Assembly (NCBI RefSeq): GCF_002803065.1
Contig: NZ_NNBL01000005.1
Coordinates: 1-64,000, forward strand
Direction: 5' to 3'
Source: Streptomyces sp. CB01635
Lineage (GTDB): Bacteria > Actinomycetota > Actinomycetes > Streptomycetales > Streptomycetaceae
DNA: 64,000 bases
In this document: one piece after another, positions 33,588-42,998 of the stretch
Position numbering within the stretch: the first letter of the stretch is position 1
How the letters are laid out: every line of letters starts with the position of its first letter
The notes under the pieces: generated by a model
Databases searched by the model: none
What the model saw: the letters and a program-made list of their open reading frames with translations, nothing else
Told to the model about the DNA's origin: nothing
Program-made: the position numbers and the translations under genes

Positions 33588-33756
33588 GGGTGTACCGCCT
33601 TCGGTCTTCGCGTGAGGTTGGCAGCCCGAGCGATGCGGTGGGCTGCGACTAGAACGCTATGACCCAGCAGGCGTGTCGACAATGACGTCTAACATGCAGA
33701 TACCGACATGCCACTCGCGCACCATCGATGGCACGGCAGACCGACCAGGGGGACTC

Positions 33757-34755
33757 ATGCAGGACATCGCCAGACGGCTCATCGTCATCGTCCTCTTCGA
33801 AGGCGTCGACCTGCTCGACGTCACCGGGCCACCGGAAGTGTTCTCCCTGGCCCGGCGCGAGACCGAGGACGCGGCGGGCTATCACGTCGTCCTCGCCGCC
33901 GAGAGCATGGACCCGGTGACCACCTCCGCCGGAGTCCGCATCCTCCCCGACATCACCTTCCGGGAGGCCGCCGAGGGAAGCATCGACACCCTGATCGTGC
34001 CCGGCTCGGTGGAGGTCGACAGCGAGCGCCGGGTACGCGCGCTCGTCGACCCCGAGCTGGTCAGCTGGGTGAAGACCCTCGCCGACCGCACCCACCGGGT
34101 CACGTCCGTATGCGTCGGAGCGCACCTCCTCGCCGCGGCCGGCCTCCTCGACGGCAAGCGGGCGACCACGCACTGGTCGACGGCGCCCCAACTGGCCGCG
34201 GATCACCCGGCCGTGGAGGTCGACGCCGACCCGATCTTCATCCGCGAGGGGAATGTGTGGACCGGGGCAGGCATCAGCGCCTGCCTCGATCTGTCGCTCG
34301 CCCTGATCGCCGATGACCTGGGCGAAGCCATCGCGCTGCGCGTCGCCCGGCAGCTCGTCATGTACTTGAAGCGGCCAAGCGGACAGAGCCAGTTCAGCGT
34401 TCCTCTGGAGCAGCTCTCCACAACACGACGCATCGAGGATCTCCGCCACCACATCATGCGCAACATCAGCCGGCCGCTGACCGTCGTGGACCTCGCCGAG
34501 TACGCGCACGTCAGCGACCGGCACCTCACCCGGCTCTTCAAGACCGAACTGGGCATGACCCCGCACGCCTACATCGAGTCCGTCCGCGTCGAGAAGGCAC
34601 GCCACGACCTCGAATCCTCCGACGCCACCCTCGAACGCATCGCGTCCGCCTGCGGATTCGGCACGACGGACACCCTGGTCCGGGCGTTCCGACGACGGCT
34701 GAACACAACACCGACGGAGTACCGCCGCAGATTCCGGGTGCCCCAGACCCGCTGA
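33757..34755 (+). CDS. GlxA family AraC-type transcriptional regulator
   Basis: This is a 332-residue protein from ATG 33757 (MQDIARRLIVIVLFEG). The N-terminal DJ-1/PfpI-like domain includes VLFEGVDLLDVTGPPEVF, a VCVGAHLLAAAGLLDGKRAT nucleophile-elbow remnant, and W in TTHW. Two C-terminal AraC helix-turn-helix motifs follow: LTVVDLAEYAHVSDRHLTRL and LERIASACGFGTTDTLVRAF. GlxA-type proteins control degradation of amides and amines, consistent with the divergent amidohydrolase-like pair. The ligand is unknown. Confidence 0.9.
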   Translation: MQDIARRLIVIVLFEGVDLLDVTGPPEVFSLARRETEDAAGYHVVLAAESMDPVTTSAGVRILPDITFREAAEGSIDTLIVPGSVEVDSERRVRALVDPELVSWVKTLADRTHRVTSVCVGAHLLAAAGLLDGKRATTHWSTAPQLAADHPAVEVDADPIFIREGNVWTGAGISACLDLSLALIADDLGEAIALRVARQLVMYLKRPSGQSQFSVPLEQLSTTRRIEDLRHHIMRNISRPLTVVDLAEYAHVSDRHLTRLFKTELGMTPHAYIESVRVEKARHDLESSDATLERIASACGFGTTDTLVRAFRRRLNTTPTEYRRRFRVPQTR

Positions 34756-34786
34756 TGCCAGAGACCCGCCACCCCTCTCTCACCGA

Positions 34787-34825
34787 ATAGACACTGTCTA
34801 CGCCTCAATGGTAGACAGTGTCTAT
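34787..34825. promoter_or_regulatory. Double palindromic operator of the TetR gene
   Basis: ATAGACACTGTCTAC (34787-34801) and its exact reverse complement GTAGACAGTGTCTAT (34811-34825) flank a 9-base spacer. Each arm also holds a 13-base palindrome (TAGACA-C-TGTCTA or TAGACA-G-TGTCTA), giving two complete TetR-type sites. The second runs over the start codon at 34824, so occupancy should shut expression of the regulator and its transporter. Confidence 0.9.
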
Positions 34826-35468
34826 GAACGATGAGAACTCTCTTCGCGAGCGGCTGATCGACGTCGGTGTGGACCTGGTCCTCACCGAGGGTTCCGCGTC
34901 GGTGGGGCTGCGGGAGATCGCCCGGCGGGCCGGGGTCTCGCACGGGGCCCCGCGCAGGTACTTCGCCACGCACCACGCCCTGCTCGCGGCCATTGCCCAG
35001 CGCGGCTTCGAGGACCTCGCGGCCCGGTTCGAAGGCGCCGACGACCGCGAGGCACCACCACGCGTTCAACTGGAGCGAATTGCCGGGGCGTACGTCGGGT
35101 ACGCGCTGGAGCGCCGCGGCATGTTCGAGCTGATGTTCCGTCACGACCTGCTCGACGGGGCACAACAGGAGGCAGGCCGGCCTCAGTTGCGCACCTCCAC
35201 GCTTCCGCTGTTCATGCGGATGGTCGAGCTGGTCGGCCTGTGCAGGAAGGATCCGGACGCCGTACATCGGCCCGACTCGCCCGGCAGTTCGGCCGTATCA
35301 CCCGCGGTGACCGCCGCCGCCCTGTGGTCCGGGCTGCACGGCATCGCCCAATTGTGGACCTGGGGAAGCCTGCAACTGGCCCTCGGCACTCCCCCGCCGG
35401 GTGATCAGGAGCGCGACCGGCTCGTCACGGCAGTCCTGGACGCCCACCTGGCGCCGGTGACGGCATGA
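34824..35468 (+). CDS. TetR family transcriptional regulator
   Basis: The protein has 214 residues starting MNDENSLRERLIDVGVDLVL. The HTH is VGLREIARRAGVSHGAPRRYF. The C-terminal half is a helical ligand-binding domain, with GMFELMFRHDLLDGAQQEAG and ALWSGLHGIAQLWTWGS. The stop (ATGA) overlaps the MFS start by four bases, so the efflux pump is coupled to it. Two perfect palindromes at the promoter provide the operator. The inducer is unknown; a drug-like ligand is typical. Confidence 0.93.
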   Translation: MNDENSLRERLIDVGVDLVLTEGSASVGLREIARRAGVSHGAPRRYFATHHALLAAIAQRGFEDLAARFEGADDREAPPRVQLERIAGAYVGYALERRGMFELMFRHDLLDGAQQEAGRPQLRTSTLPLFMRMVELVGLCRKDPDAVHRPDSPGSSAVSPAVTAAALWSGLHGIAQLWTWGSLQLALGTPPPGDQERDRLVTAVLDAHLAPVTA

Positions 35469-36886
35469 GCACTGCCGCGAGGCGGCCCTTCGCTCTCCTG
35501 GCCTCCGCGTCCGGAGCGATGATCGTCGCACTGGACGGGACCATCCTGCTCGTGGCGCAGCCAAGCCTGCGGCATGATCTCGACGCGAGCGTGGCTCAGG
35601 TCCAATGGACGAGCACCGGCTACCTGATCGCCGTCGCCACGCTCCTCGTCGTCGCCGGCCGCCTCGGCGACCGGTACGGACACACGCGGCTGCTCCTGGT
35701 GGGCGTCCTCGGGTTCGGGGCCGCATCGACCGGCATCGCGCTCGCACCCTCCATCGGCTGGGTGATCGCGCTGCGCGTCGCTCAGGGCGTTTTCGGTGCG
35801 CTGCTCCAGCCTGCGACGCTCGCCTTGCTGCGGCTGGCGTATCCGCCGGACCGGCTCGGCACGCCCATCGCCATCCGTACCAGCGCGATCGCGGTGGCGG
35901 CCGGGATCGGTCCGGTCCTCGGCGGGATTCTGGTGCAACATTTCGGATGGCGTGCGGTGTTCTGGGTCAACGCACCCGTCGCGCTCGTGATCGCCGCGCT
36001 CACCCTCGCTGTCCGTACGCCGATGCCTGAACGCGCAGGTTCGCAACGGCTGGACCTCACCGGCACGGCCCTGCTCACGGCGGCACTTGCGATCCTCGTC
36101 CACGCTCTGACCGACGTGCCGGGGAGCGGGTGGACCGCTGGATCGACTCTGCTTGAACTCGCCGGCGGCCTGACCTTGTCGGCGGTACTCGTTCTGCACG
36201 AGCGCCGTGCCGCACACCCGATCGTGCCGCATGCCGTGGCCCGGTCCGTCCCGGTGACCGCGGCCATGGCGCTCCTCCTGGTCATGAGCGCAGGTCTGTT
36301 CGGCGCCCTGTTCAAAGCCACGTTCTACCTCCAGGACGCCTTGCGGCTCGCCCCGCTCGCCACAGGACTGCGCGTCCTGCCACTGACCGCGCTGATGGTC
36401 CTGGGCGCGCCCGTTGCCGGCGCCGCACTGCGACGGTACGGCCCACGCCACACCGCCGTCGCAGGCACGGTTCTCGTCGTGGCCGGCATCGCGCAGCTGT
36501 CCTCGCTCGGTCCGACCAGCCCGTGGCCGTCCATGACAGCCGCCTTCGCCGCACTCGGAGCCGGGTTCGCGACGGTGATGGTCACCGCCACCGGCACAGT
36601 CGTCGGCGACGCGCCACCGGGCTACGCCGGAGTCGTCGGGGGGCTCAAACAGACGGCGATGAACATCGGTCCGTCGCTCGGCATCGCCGTCGCAGCCGGC
36701 GCGACCAGCGCCTCCGCCGCACCGATGAGCCGCAGCCTGGTACCCCTGGCCTTCCTCGCCCTCCTCGGCCTGATTCCCGCCTTCCTGCTGCCTCGGCACG
36801 CGGACGGCGACGCCGATGCCACTCCCGCACCACGACAGCTGGCCCCGAGCAAAAGGCCTGTTGCAGATGTCGGCGAACGCCCGTAG
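35465..36886 (+). CDS. MFS efflux transporter (DHA2, 14-span type)
   Basis: The 473-residue protein starts MSTAARRPFALLASASGAMI and has about 14 hydrophobic helices. The first-helix motif VALDGTILLVAQPSL is the D1-type drug/proton antiporter signature, and GRLGDRYGHTRLLL is motif A. It is translationally coupled to the TetR gene (4-base overlap) and followed by a 10-base-arm terminator hairpin. It is predicted to export an antibiotic or biocide; substrate unproven. Confidence 0.9.
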   Translation: MSTAARRPFALLASASGAMIVALDGTILLVAQPSLRHDLDASVAQVQWTSTGYLIAVATLLVVAGRLGDRYGHTRLLLVGVLGFGAASTGIALAPSIGWVIALRVAQGVFGALLQPATLALLRLAYPPDRLGTPIAIRTSAIAVAAGIGPVLGGILVQHFGWRAVFWVNAPVALVIAALTLAVRTPMPERAGSQRLDLTGTALLTAALAILVHALTDVPGSGWTAGSTLLELAGGLTLSAVLVLHERRAAHPIVPHAVARSVPVTAAMALLLVMSAGLFGALFKATFYLQDALRLAPLATGLRVLPLTALMVLGAPVAGAALRRYGPRHTAVAGTVLVVAGIAQLSSLGPTSPWPSMTAAFAALGAGFATVMVTATGTVVGDAPPGYAGVVGGLKQTAMNIGPSLGIAVAAGATSASAAPMSRSLVPLAFLALLGLIPAFLLPRHADGDADATPAPRQLAPSKRPVADVGERP

Positions 36887-36895
36887 CACCACGAA

Positions 36896-36936
36896 GCGCC
36901 GCACGCGCCCCCACCCCCAGGGGTCACGTGCGGCGC
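36896..36936. terminator. Terminator GCGCCGCACG/CGTGCGGCGC between convergent genes
   Basis: Perfect 10-base arms lie between the MFS stop (36886) and the subtilase stop (36951), serving both convergent transcripts. Confidence 0.85.
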
Positions 36937-36950
36937 GTATTCGGGAGTGG

Positions 36951-39900
36951 TCAGAGTTTCAGACGGTGCACGCCTCCCTGAACCGTGCCGACGTACAGCC
37001 AGCCGCCGTTGGCCGCGAGAGTGGTCGCGTCGAGGTTCTGGAGGCCGGTGGAGATGTTCTGCCAGGTCCGGCCGCCGTCCGTGGAGCGCAGGACTCCGCG
37101 GCCGCCGCGCGGCAGGGCCGTCTCCCAGTAGCTGGTGGTCGCCGCGTACAGCGTGCCGCCCACCTGGAGCAGATCGCTGACCCGCGCCGGCAGCTTGCCG
37201 GTGTCGCCGGTGCGGAAGGTCTCCCCGCCGTCCGTCGAGACCTTGATGGCGTCGCCGCCGGTCAGCATCCGCGAGCCGGTGAACTCGATGGTGTCGACGC
37301 GTCCGTCGGCGACCCTGGTGATGTCGTCACCGCCGTTGTCCGAGCGGTAGAGGCCGTCGGGGGCGCCGAGCCACAGCCGGTCCGGGTTCTTCGGGTCACC
37401 CGCGACCGCGGTGAAGTACGTCTGCTCGTTGAGCACGTTCTTCCAGGTGGCCCCGCCGTCCTCGGTGGAGAACAGGCCCATGCCCTGCAGATTGCCGTAC
37501 GAGACATAGACGCGCTCGGGGTCGGCGGGGTGGACGGCGAGGGCGAACACGGTGCCGTTGCTGGCGCCCTTCTCCTCCCAGGTGGCGCCGGAGTCTCCGC
37601 TGCGCTCCAGGTGGAAGCCGCCGAACGCGTCATTGCGCACCCGCCAGACGATCCGTGAGTCCTTGGCGGAGGTCTGGAGCAGCCGGGTCGAGAGGCCGAT
37701 GGTGCCCTCGCCGCCGGTGGTGCCCCACTCGGATCCCGACACCGGGAGCTGTGCGCGGTGCGTGCCCTGGTCACCGGCCGCGAGGAGCTGGTTGCCGCTC
37801 ACCGCAAGGGAGTTGACGGTGCCGCCCTGGACGCCGAGGCGGTGGTAGTCCTTGCCTTCGGCCGTGCCCCGGTAGACGCCGGCAGAGCTTGCGGAGACGG
37901 TCAGCGAGCCGTCGGCCCAGCGGTCGAAGTCCGAGGCCACTGAGGAGTCGTTGACGCTCGGGATGGTGCTCCACTGCCGGCCGTGGTCGCGGCCGACACG
38001 GATGTCGCCGCCGTAGCTGACGTACACGTCGCCGCCGGTGAGGGTCATCCCCGTACCGCCGACGCCATGGTCGTCCAGCGTCGACCAGGTCTTCCCGCCG
38101 TCGAAGGAGCCGACGACGCCCGAGCCGATCTCGTAGATCGCCACGACCTGGCTGTCCGCGGCGACGGTGACGGAGACCTTCCCGTCCGTCGATTCATGGA
38201 CCTTGGTGGCCGGGCCGAGATTGCCGGTGGAGAGACCGTCACGCTTCCAGAGGGAGTTGCCCGCCGTGAAGTAGAGGCTGTCGCCGCCGATCGCCACGTC
38301 GTAGACCTCGTCGACGGGGATGCCGATGGGTTCCTTCGCCCAGGTGTCGCCGCCGTCCTTGCTGATCAGGAGGTCGGTGGGGGTGACGGCGACGAGGATC
38401 TTCGCCGCCTCGTCGGAGAGGAACTTGGTGAGGGGGACGTCGGGCGTGTCCAGGGTCTTCCAGGTGCGGCCGCCGTCCTCGGTGCGCAGGATCGAGCTCG
38501 TACGGGGGATGCCGGACGCGGAGTTGGAGGCGTACCACCAGCGCTTCGCGTTCTTCGGGTCGACGACGGTGAAGGCCTGGCCGCTCACGTCGCCGATCGG
38601 CAGCCTGGGGTGCTGCTTCCAGGTCTCGCCCTTGTCGTCGGTCGACCAGGGGCCGAGCTTGTTGTACTGGGTGAGGAGGGCGGCCCCGGAGTCGCTCTTC
38701 GCAGTGGTGATGTTGCCACTCTCCGAGTTCGGTCCGACCGGCTGCCAGCGGGAGTCGCGGCTGTCCTCGGGGGTGACCTCGAAGCCGTCCCGGTTGCTCG
38801 TCAGGGTCTTGCCGTCGGTCGTCCGTCCGGTCACCGAGACCAGATGGGCGCCGATGCCGCGGCCGGTGATCTCCGCCTGGTAGACGTTCCCGGAGCGGAG
38901 TCCGGTGGTGACCGTGTAGGGCCTGCCGTGCGGCGGTGTCACGGTGAGCACCGGCGGCTTCGCCAGCGGGGCCGGTGTGAAGACGACCGCGGTGGACTTG
39001 CCGTCGCTCGGGTCGGGACCCGCCTGGACGAACAGCTGCCGTACGACCAGGAGGTACGGGATGCGCAGGGCCGCGCCGTGCTCGGGGGTGACCGTGACCG
39101 TGCCGCTGATCTCGGCCTCGCCCTCGGGGCGGTCGGCGCTGAGGGCGACGGTCGCGGTGGCGCTGCCGCCGGCCGGGATGCGCAGGATGCGAGGGCTGAC
39201 CCGGGCCTCGCCGCTCACCTTCAGCCGGACGGTGCGGGTCCGTGTGCCGGAGTTGTTGACCCTGAGCTTCTTGCTGCCGCCCACGGTGTGCCGGGAGAGG
39301 TCGGCGAGCCCGTACGAGAGGGTGGCCGGCGTCGTGGTGACGGCGGCGTCCGCCCGGTCCGCGGCCGCGGCGACGTCGAGCCGTCCGGAACCGGTGGTCG
39401 TCGTCCCGTAGTCCTTCAACTCCTTTGCACTGCCCACGAGTTCGGAGGTGACCTGCGCCGGGGTCTCACCGGGACGGAGCTGGCGCAGCAGGGCCGCGGC
39501 GCCCGCGACGTGCGGTCCCGCCATCGACGTACCCGACATGCGGTAATAGCCGGGCGCGTAAAGGGACTTGGGGACCGTCGAGCGGATGTCGTAACCCGGT
39601 GCGACGAGGTCCGGCTTGAGGTTCCGGTTCAGGTCGGGGCCGCGCGAGGAGAAGGACGCGATCTTGTCGGTGACGTCCGTGCCGCTGATCGTCACCTCGA
39701 CCTTGCCGTCCGCCAGGCGGCGGCCGAGCTCGGCGAACTGAGTGGCGTCGACACCCAGCATGACCATGGAGTCCATGCGCAGCGAGTCGCCCGACTCCTT
39801 GACGGACGTCGCCGGGCCGAGCGGCACGGTCCCGTCCGCGCCGGGCGGCGGCTGACCCGAGCCACGCGCCTGACCCGAGCCGCCCGGCTGACCGGCCGTG

Positions 39901-41198
39901 TCCGGCCCCCCGGCGAGCACCGGTCCGCCGCCCGAGTTCTGCCCGCCGATGACGGCGAGCGCACCGCGGCGCTCCGCCTCGCGAGCCGTCTCGATCTCCG
40001 AGGCGTACAGGTCGTCACGGACGGCCGCGACCGTCATTTCGACGCGGACGACCTTGCCCTTGACGTCTCCGGCCCGCTCCCAGTCCTCCGGGGTGCCCTG
40101 GCCGAGGTCGACGAGTTCGGTGGTGACGGGCTTGGCGGGCGGGTTCGCCGAGATCATGCCGCGGTACGTCTGGATCTTCTTGCCGCCCTTGTAGGCGGCG
40201 CCGGGTATGCGCAGCCCGCTGATCGAGGCCCCGACCGCGATGACGCCGTCGGCGGCGGCCGGGGAGCCGACGGTGCCGCTGTCCGGGCCCTCGTTGCCGG
40301 CCGAGGCGACGACGACAACTCCCGCCTTGGTGGCGGCGGTTGCGGCCAGGCCGAGCGGATCGTGCCCGTCTCCGTAGCCGCCGATGCTCATGTTGATGAC
40401 ATCGGCGCGGTGCGGATCGGCCGGGTCGATCGCGGCCTCGATGCCGGCGACGATGTCGGAGGTGTAGCCCTCCCCCGCGGCGTCCATGACCTTGTACGCG
40501 AGGAGGTCCGCGCCCGGCGCCACACCGGTGACGCCGCCCTTCTCGGCCGCCTTGCCCGCGATGATTCCGGCGACATGGGTGCCGTGGCCGTTGTCGTCCA
40601 TCGGGTCGGCGTCGCCGTTGACGAAGTCGTAACCGCCGACGACCTTGTGGCCCTTGCCGAAGGCGCCGCCCAGGTCCGGGTGGCTGTAGTCGACGCCGCT
40701 GTCGAGGATGGCGACGGTGACGCCCTTGCCGTCGGCGCCGTTGCCCGCCGGGTCCTTGCGCTGCCAGACCTGCGGCGCGTTGATCAGCGGCACGCTGTCG
40801 TCGGTGAGGATGTGCACCTTGCTGTCGGGGACGACGGAGACCACCCCGGGCAGCTGCTTCAGCTCGGCAACCTCGGAGGCCTTCACGGTCACGGCGACCG
40901 CGTCGAGCAGCAGGTTCAGACGGCGCGGGGCACCGGTGCTCAGCCCGGCGTCCTTCGCGTCACCGAGGAACTTCTTCTGCCGGGCGGCGAGGGAGGCGCG
41001 GTCGGCGCCGATCTCCTTGGCGTCGGCGGACCGCAGCGTGCCCTTGCCCGTCGCGGCGGCATCCCCGGACAGCGTGACGATGACACGCCGCTCGGGGTCC
41101 TGGTGTGGGTCCGCACCGGCGGACTGGGGCACCGCGGACAGCAGGCCGCTGATGACGGCGGCCGTGAGCCCGGGAGTGAAGGTTCTTCGAGGGGTCAT
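36951..41198 (-). CDS. Large secreted subtilisin-family (S8) protease with a C-terminal Asp-box propeller
   Basis: The 1415-residue protein starts at ATG 41198. It has a signal peptide (MTPRRTFTPG, hydrophobic core, cut near SAGAD), an inhibitor-I9 type propeptide (VIVTLSGDA to VVSVVPDSKV), then the S8 domain. Asp166 is in ILDSGVDYSHP, His205 in GHGTHVAG, Asn302 in ASAGNEGP and Ser558 in MSGTSMAGPHVAGA; a protease-associated insertion lies at about 330-510. A beta-sandwich region of about 600-770 follows. The last about 600 residues hold ten or so Asp-box/BNR-like repeats (EDGGRTWK, KDGGDTWA, FDGGKTWS, EDGGATWK, TDGGETFR, TDGGRTWQ), which predict a beta propeller. It is divergent from an HTH regulator and acts outside the cell. 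Confidence 0.93.
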   Translation of the reverse strand: MTPRRTFTPGLTAAVISGLLSAVPQSAGADPHQDPERRVIVTLSGDAAATGKGTLRSADAKEIGADRASLAARQKKFLGDAKDAGLSTGAPRRLNLLLDAVAVTVKASEVAELKQLPGVVSVVPDSKVHILTDDSVPLINAPQVWQRKDPAGNGADGKGVTVAILDSGVDYSHPDLGGAFGKGHKVVGGYDFVNGDADPMDDNGHGTHVAGIIAGKAAEKGGVTGVAPGADLLAYKVMDAAGEGYTSDIVAGIEAAIDPADPHRADVINMSIGGYGDGHDPLGLAATAATKAGVVVVASAGNEGPDSGTVGSPAAADGVIAVGASISGLRIPGAAYKGGKKIQTYRGMISANPPAKPVTTELVDLGQGTPEDWERAGDVKGKVVRVEMTVAAVRDDLYASEIETAREAERRGALAVIGGQNSGGGPVLAGGPDTAGQPGGSGQARGSGQPPPGADGTVPLGPATSVKESGDSLRMDSMVMLGVDATQFAELGRRLADGKVEVTISGTDVTDKIASFSSRGPDLNRNLKPDLVAPGYDIRSTVPKSLYAPGYYRMSGTSMAGPHVAGAAALLRQLRPGETPAQVTSELVGSAKELKDYGTTTTGSGRLDVAAAADRADAAVTTTPATLSYGLADLSRHTVGGSKKLRVNNSGTRTRTVRLKVSGEARVSPRILRIPAGGSATATVALSADRPEGEAEISGTVTVTPEHGAALRIPYLLVVRQLFVQAGPDPSDGKSTAVVFTPAPLAKPPVLTVTPPHGRPYTVTTGLRSGNVYQAEITGRGIGAHLVSVTGRTTDGKTLTSNRDGFEVTPEDSRDSRWQPVGPNSESGNITTAKSDSGAALLTQYNKLGPWSTDDKGETWKQHPRLPIGDVSGQAFTVVDPKNAKRWWYASNSASGIPRTSSILRTEDGGRTWKTLDTPDVPLTKFLSDEAAKILVAVTPTDLLISKDGGDTWAKEPIGIPVDEVYDVAIGGDSLYFTAGNSLWKRDGLSTGNLGPATKVHESTDGKVSVTVAADSQVVAIYEIGSGVVGSFDGGKTWSTLDDHGVGGTGMTLTGGDVYVSYGGDIRVGRDHGRQWSTIPSVNDSSVASDFDRWADGSLTVSASSAGVYRGTAEGKDYHRLGVQGGTVNSLAVSGNQLLAAGDQGTHRAQLPVSGSEWGTTGGEGTIGLSTRLLQTSAKDSRIVWRVRNDAFGGFHLERSGDSGATWEEKGASNGTVFALAVHPADPERVYVSYGNLQGMGLFSTEDGGATWKNVLNEQTYFTAVAGDPKNPDRLWLGAPDGLYRSDNGGDDITRVADGRVDTIEFTGSRMLTGGDAIKVSTDGGETFRTGDTGKLPARVSDLLQVGGTLYAATTSYWETALPRGGRGVLRSTDGGRTWQNISTGLQNLDATTLAANGGWLYVGTVQGGVHRLKL

Positions 41199-41288
41199 GC
41201 CAGACGAATTAATCGGACGCGAGTGGTCCAGACAACGATTTGGCCTGGCCCATTGCTGCCGCTGGCACACACAGGCCAAGATCCGCCC

Positions 41289-42239
41289 ATGCCTCAGCTG
41301 ACCGCCGCGGGAATCGAAGCCTTCGACGAGAGCGTCTACCGGGCGATCCTCGTCCGGCACACCGCCGCGCCCGCCGACCTCGCGGGTGATCTGTCCTGCT
41401 CCACCGAGCGAGTGGCCCGCGCCCTCGACCGACTGCGCGAGAACGGCCTGGTCGGACGGCTCGCCGGAACCCGCCGCCGGTACGCGGCCATTGAGCCGGG
41501 CGCGGCCCTGGAGTCGCTGGTCCGTTCCCGAACCGCCGATCTCGACGGCGTCCGGGCGGCGGCCGGCGAGCTGTCGCGGCTGTTCGCCGCGGCCCGGCAG
41601 GGCGGCTCCGAACAGGTCGAAGTCATCACCGGCGGCGAGGCGTTGGGCCGCTGGTTCGTGCAGCTTCAGCAGGAAGCACGCGACGAGGTCATCACCCTGG
41701 ACCGCCCCCCGTACGCGCTGACCACCTCCAACCCGGTCGAGGCGACAGCCCTCACCCGGGGTGTCCGCTATCGCGCCGTCTACGCACCAGAGGCGCTGGA
41801 GTGGCCCGGCGTCCTGGGCGACATCCGTGAGCTGGTGGCGCACGGCGAGCAGGCCCGCGTACTGCCGGGCCTGCGCATCAAGCTGGCGATCTCCGACCGC
41901 CGCCTCGCCCTGATGCCGCTCTCCCTGGACTTCACCACCGAGGTGCGCGCCGCCGTCATCCGCCCGTCAGCCCTGCTCGACGGCCTGATCGACTACTGGG
42001 AACTGTGCTGGCGCACCGCGACCCCACTGGGTGCCCCCGCCGAGGAAGACCCCCTCGGCGAGGAGGACCGCCAGATGCTGACCCTCCTCGTCGGCGGCCT
42101 CAAGGACGAGGCGATAGCCCGCCAGTTGGGCTGGTCGGTACGGACGATGCGGCGCCGGATCAGCCGCCTCCACGAGGAGCTGGGCGCCGCGAACCGCTTC
42201 CAGGCGGGGGTGATCGCAGCGCGCCGGGGGTGGATCTGA
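41289..42239 (+). CDS. Helix-turn-helix regulator: TrmB-like N-terminal and LuxR-type C-terminal domains
   Basis: The 316-residue protein begins MPQLTAAGIEAFDESVYRAI. The N-terminal winged HTH (PADLAGDLSCSTERVARAL, LRENGLVGRLAG) is TrmB/ArsR-like. A central ligand-like region follows, and the C-terminal LuxR-type HTH is LVGGLKDEAIARQLGWSVRT, MRRRISRLHEELGAANRFQA. This architecture is common in Streptomyces regulators next to secreted proteins. It is divergent from the propeller subtilase with 90 bases between starts, so it is a candidate regulator of it. Confidence 0.88.
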   Translation: MPQLTAAGIEAFDESVYRAILVRHTAAPADLAGDLSCSTERVARALDRLRENGLVGRLAGTRRRYAAIEPGAALESLVRSRTADLDGVRAAAGELSRLFAAARQGGSEQVEVITGGEALGRWFVQLQQEARDEVITLDRPPYALTTSNPVEATALTRGVRYRAVYAPEALEWPGVLGDIRELVAHGEQARVLPGLRIKLAISDRRLALMPLSLDFTTEVRAAVIRPSALLDGLIDYWELCWRTATPLGAPAEEDPLGEEDRQMLTLLVGGLKDEAIARQLGWSVRTMRRRISRLHEELGAANRFQAGVIAARRGWI

Positions 42240-42269
42240 ATTCCCGTCAGCCGTAAGCGGGGTGAGCGA

Positions 42270-42998
42270 CTAGCTCCCGGCGGCTTCCAGGTCGTCGGAG
42301 CGTCCGGCGTCCAGGCAGGGCCACTGGGCGGTGGGGCGTCCGTCGGTGCGCATGTAGTTACCGCCGATCTGCGGCCAGCCGGCGGGCGAGTCCTCCCACG
42401 GCTCCTGCCGCCCGTACGCCGTCCGGTCCAGCAGGCTGTACGTCTGATCCATGGCCTCGACGCCGCGGCCTGTGGTCCAGTACGTCTCGAACACGCGGTC
42501 TCCCTGGCGCAGATAACACGCCAGCATGAACGGACCACGCCCCGCCATCAGCGTGTCGATCGACTCCTCGGCCGAGTACCAGGGCACGTCCCAGCCCATG
42601 AAGTCGCGGTAGCGGACGCTCACCTCGTACGGGCCCTGGCACAGCGTCGCGTAAGTGACGTCACGGGAGTGCAGGTAGGACAGCTCGCGGACCTGACTGT
42701 TGAAGAACGTGCAGCCCTCGCACTGGTCGGCGGCGGGGTGGTCGGCGTGCCACATCTGGAAGTACGCGATGAGCTGCGTGCGGCCCTCGAACGCGTCCAG
42801 CAGCGTGACCTGACCGGAGGGGCCGGTCAGCGGGGCGCCGGCGTCCACTTCCACCATGGGCAGCCCGCGGCGGGCCGCCGCGATCGCGTCGCCTTCACGG
42901 GTATGCGCCTTCTCCCGGATCCGCAGCGCGTCCAGTTCCGCCTGGTAGGCGGCTCGGTCTGCGGCCTTGGGTGCGGGTGCGCTCGTTTCGGTGCTCAT
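42270..42998 (-). CDS. DUF899 family thioredoxin-like protein
   Basis: The 242-residue protein shows the DUF899 pattern: REKAHTREGDAIAAARRGLP, LIAYFQMWHADHPAADQCEG, GCTFFNSQVRELSYLHSRD and WPQIGGNYMRTDGRPTAQWP. The family has a thioredoxin-like fold and is often annotated with glutathione- or dithiol-linked activity, but function is unknown. It is convergent with the HTH regulator. The DUF899 gene is usually monocistronic, and about 140 bases of non-coding sequence separate it from the ECF sigma gene. Confidence 0.9.
   Translation of the reverse strand: MSTETSAPAPKAADRAAYQAELDALRIREKAHTREGDAIAAARRGLPMVEVDAGAPLTGPSGQVTLLDAFEGRTQLIAYFQMWHADHPAADQCEGCTFFNSQVRELSYLHSRDVTYATLCQGPYEVSVRYRDFMGWDVPWYSAEESIDTLMAGRGPFMLACYLRQGDRVFETYWTTGRGVEAMDQTYSLLDRTAYGRQEPWEDSPAGWPQIGGNYMRTDGRPTAQWPCLDAGRSDDLEAAGS

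Noticed and set aside
37983..42239. 1418-codon open frame on the plus strand, antisense to the subtilase and running into the HTH regulator
   Set aside because: It reads through the reverse complement of GC-rich coding DNA, where one antisense frame is usually free of stops. Only its last part, from 41289, has family motifs, so I kept the regulator only.
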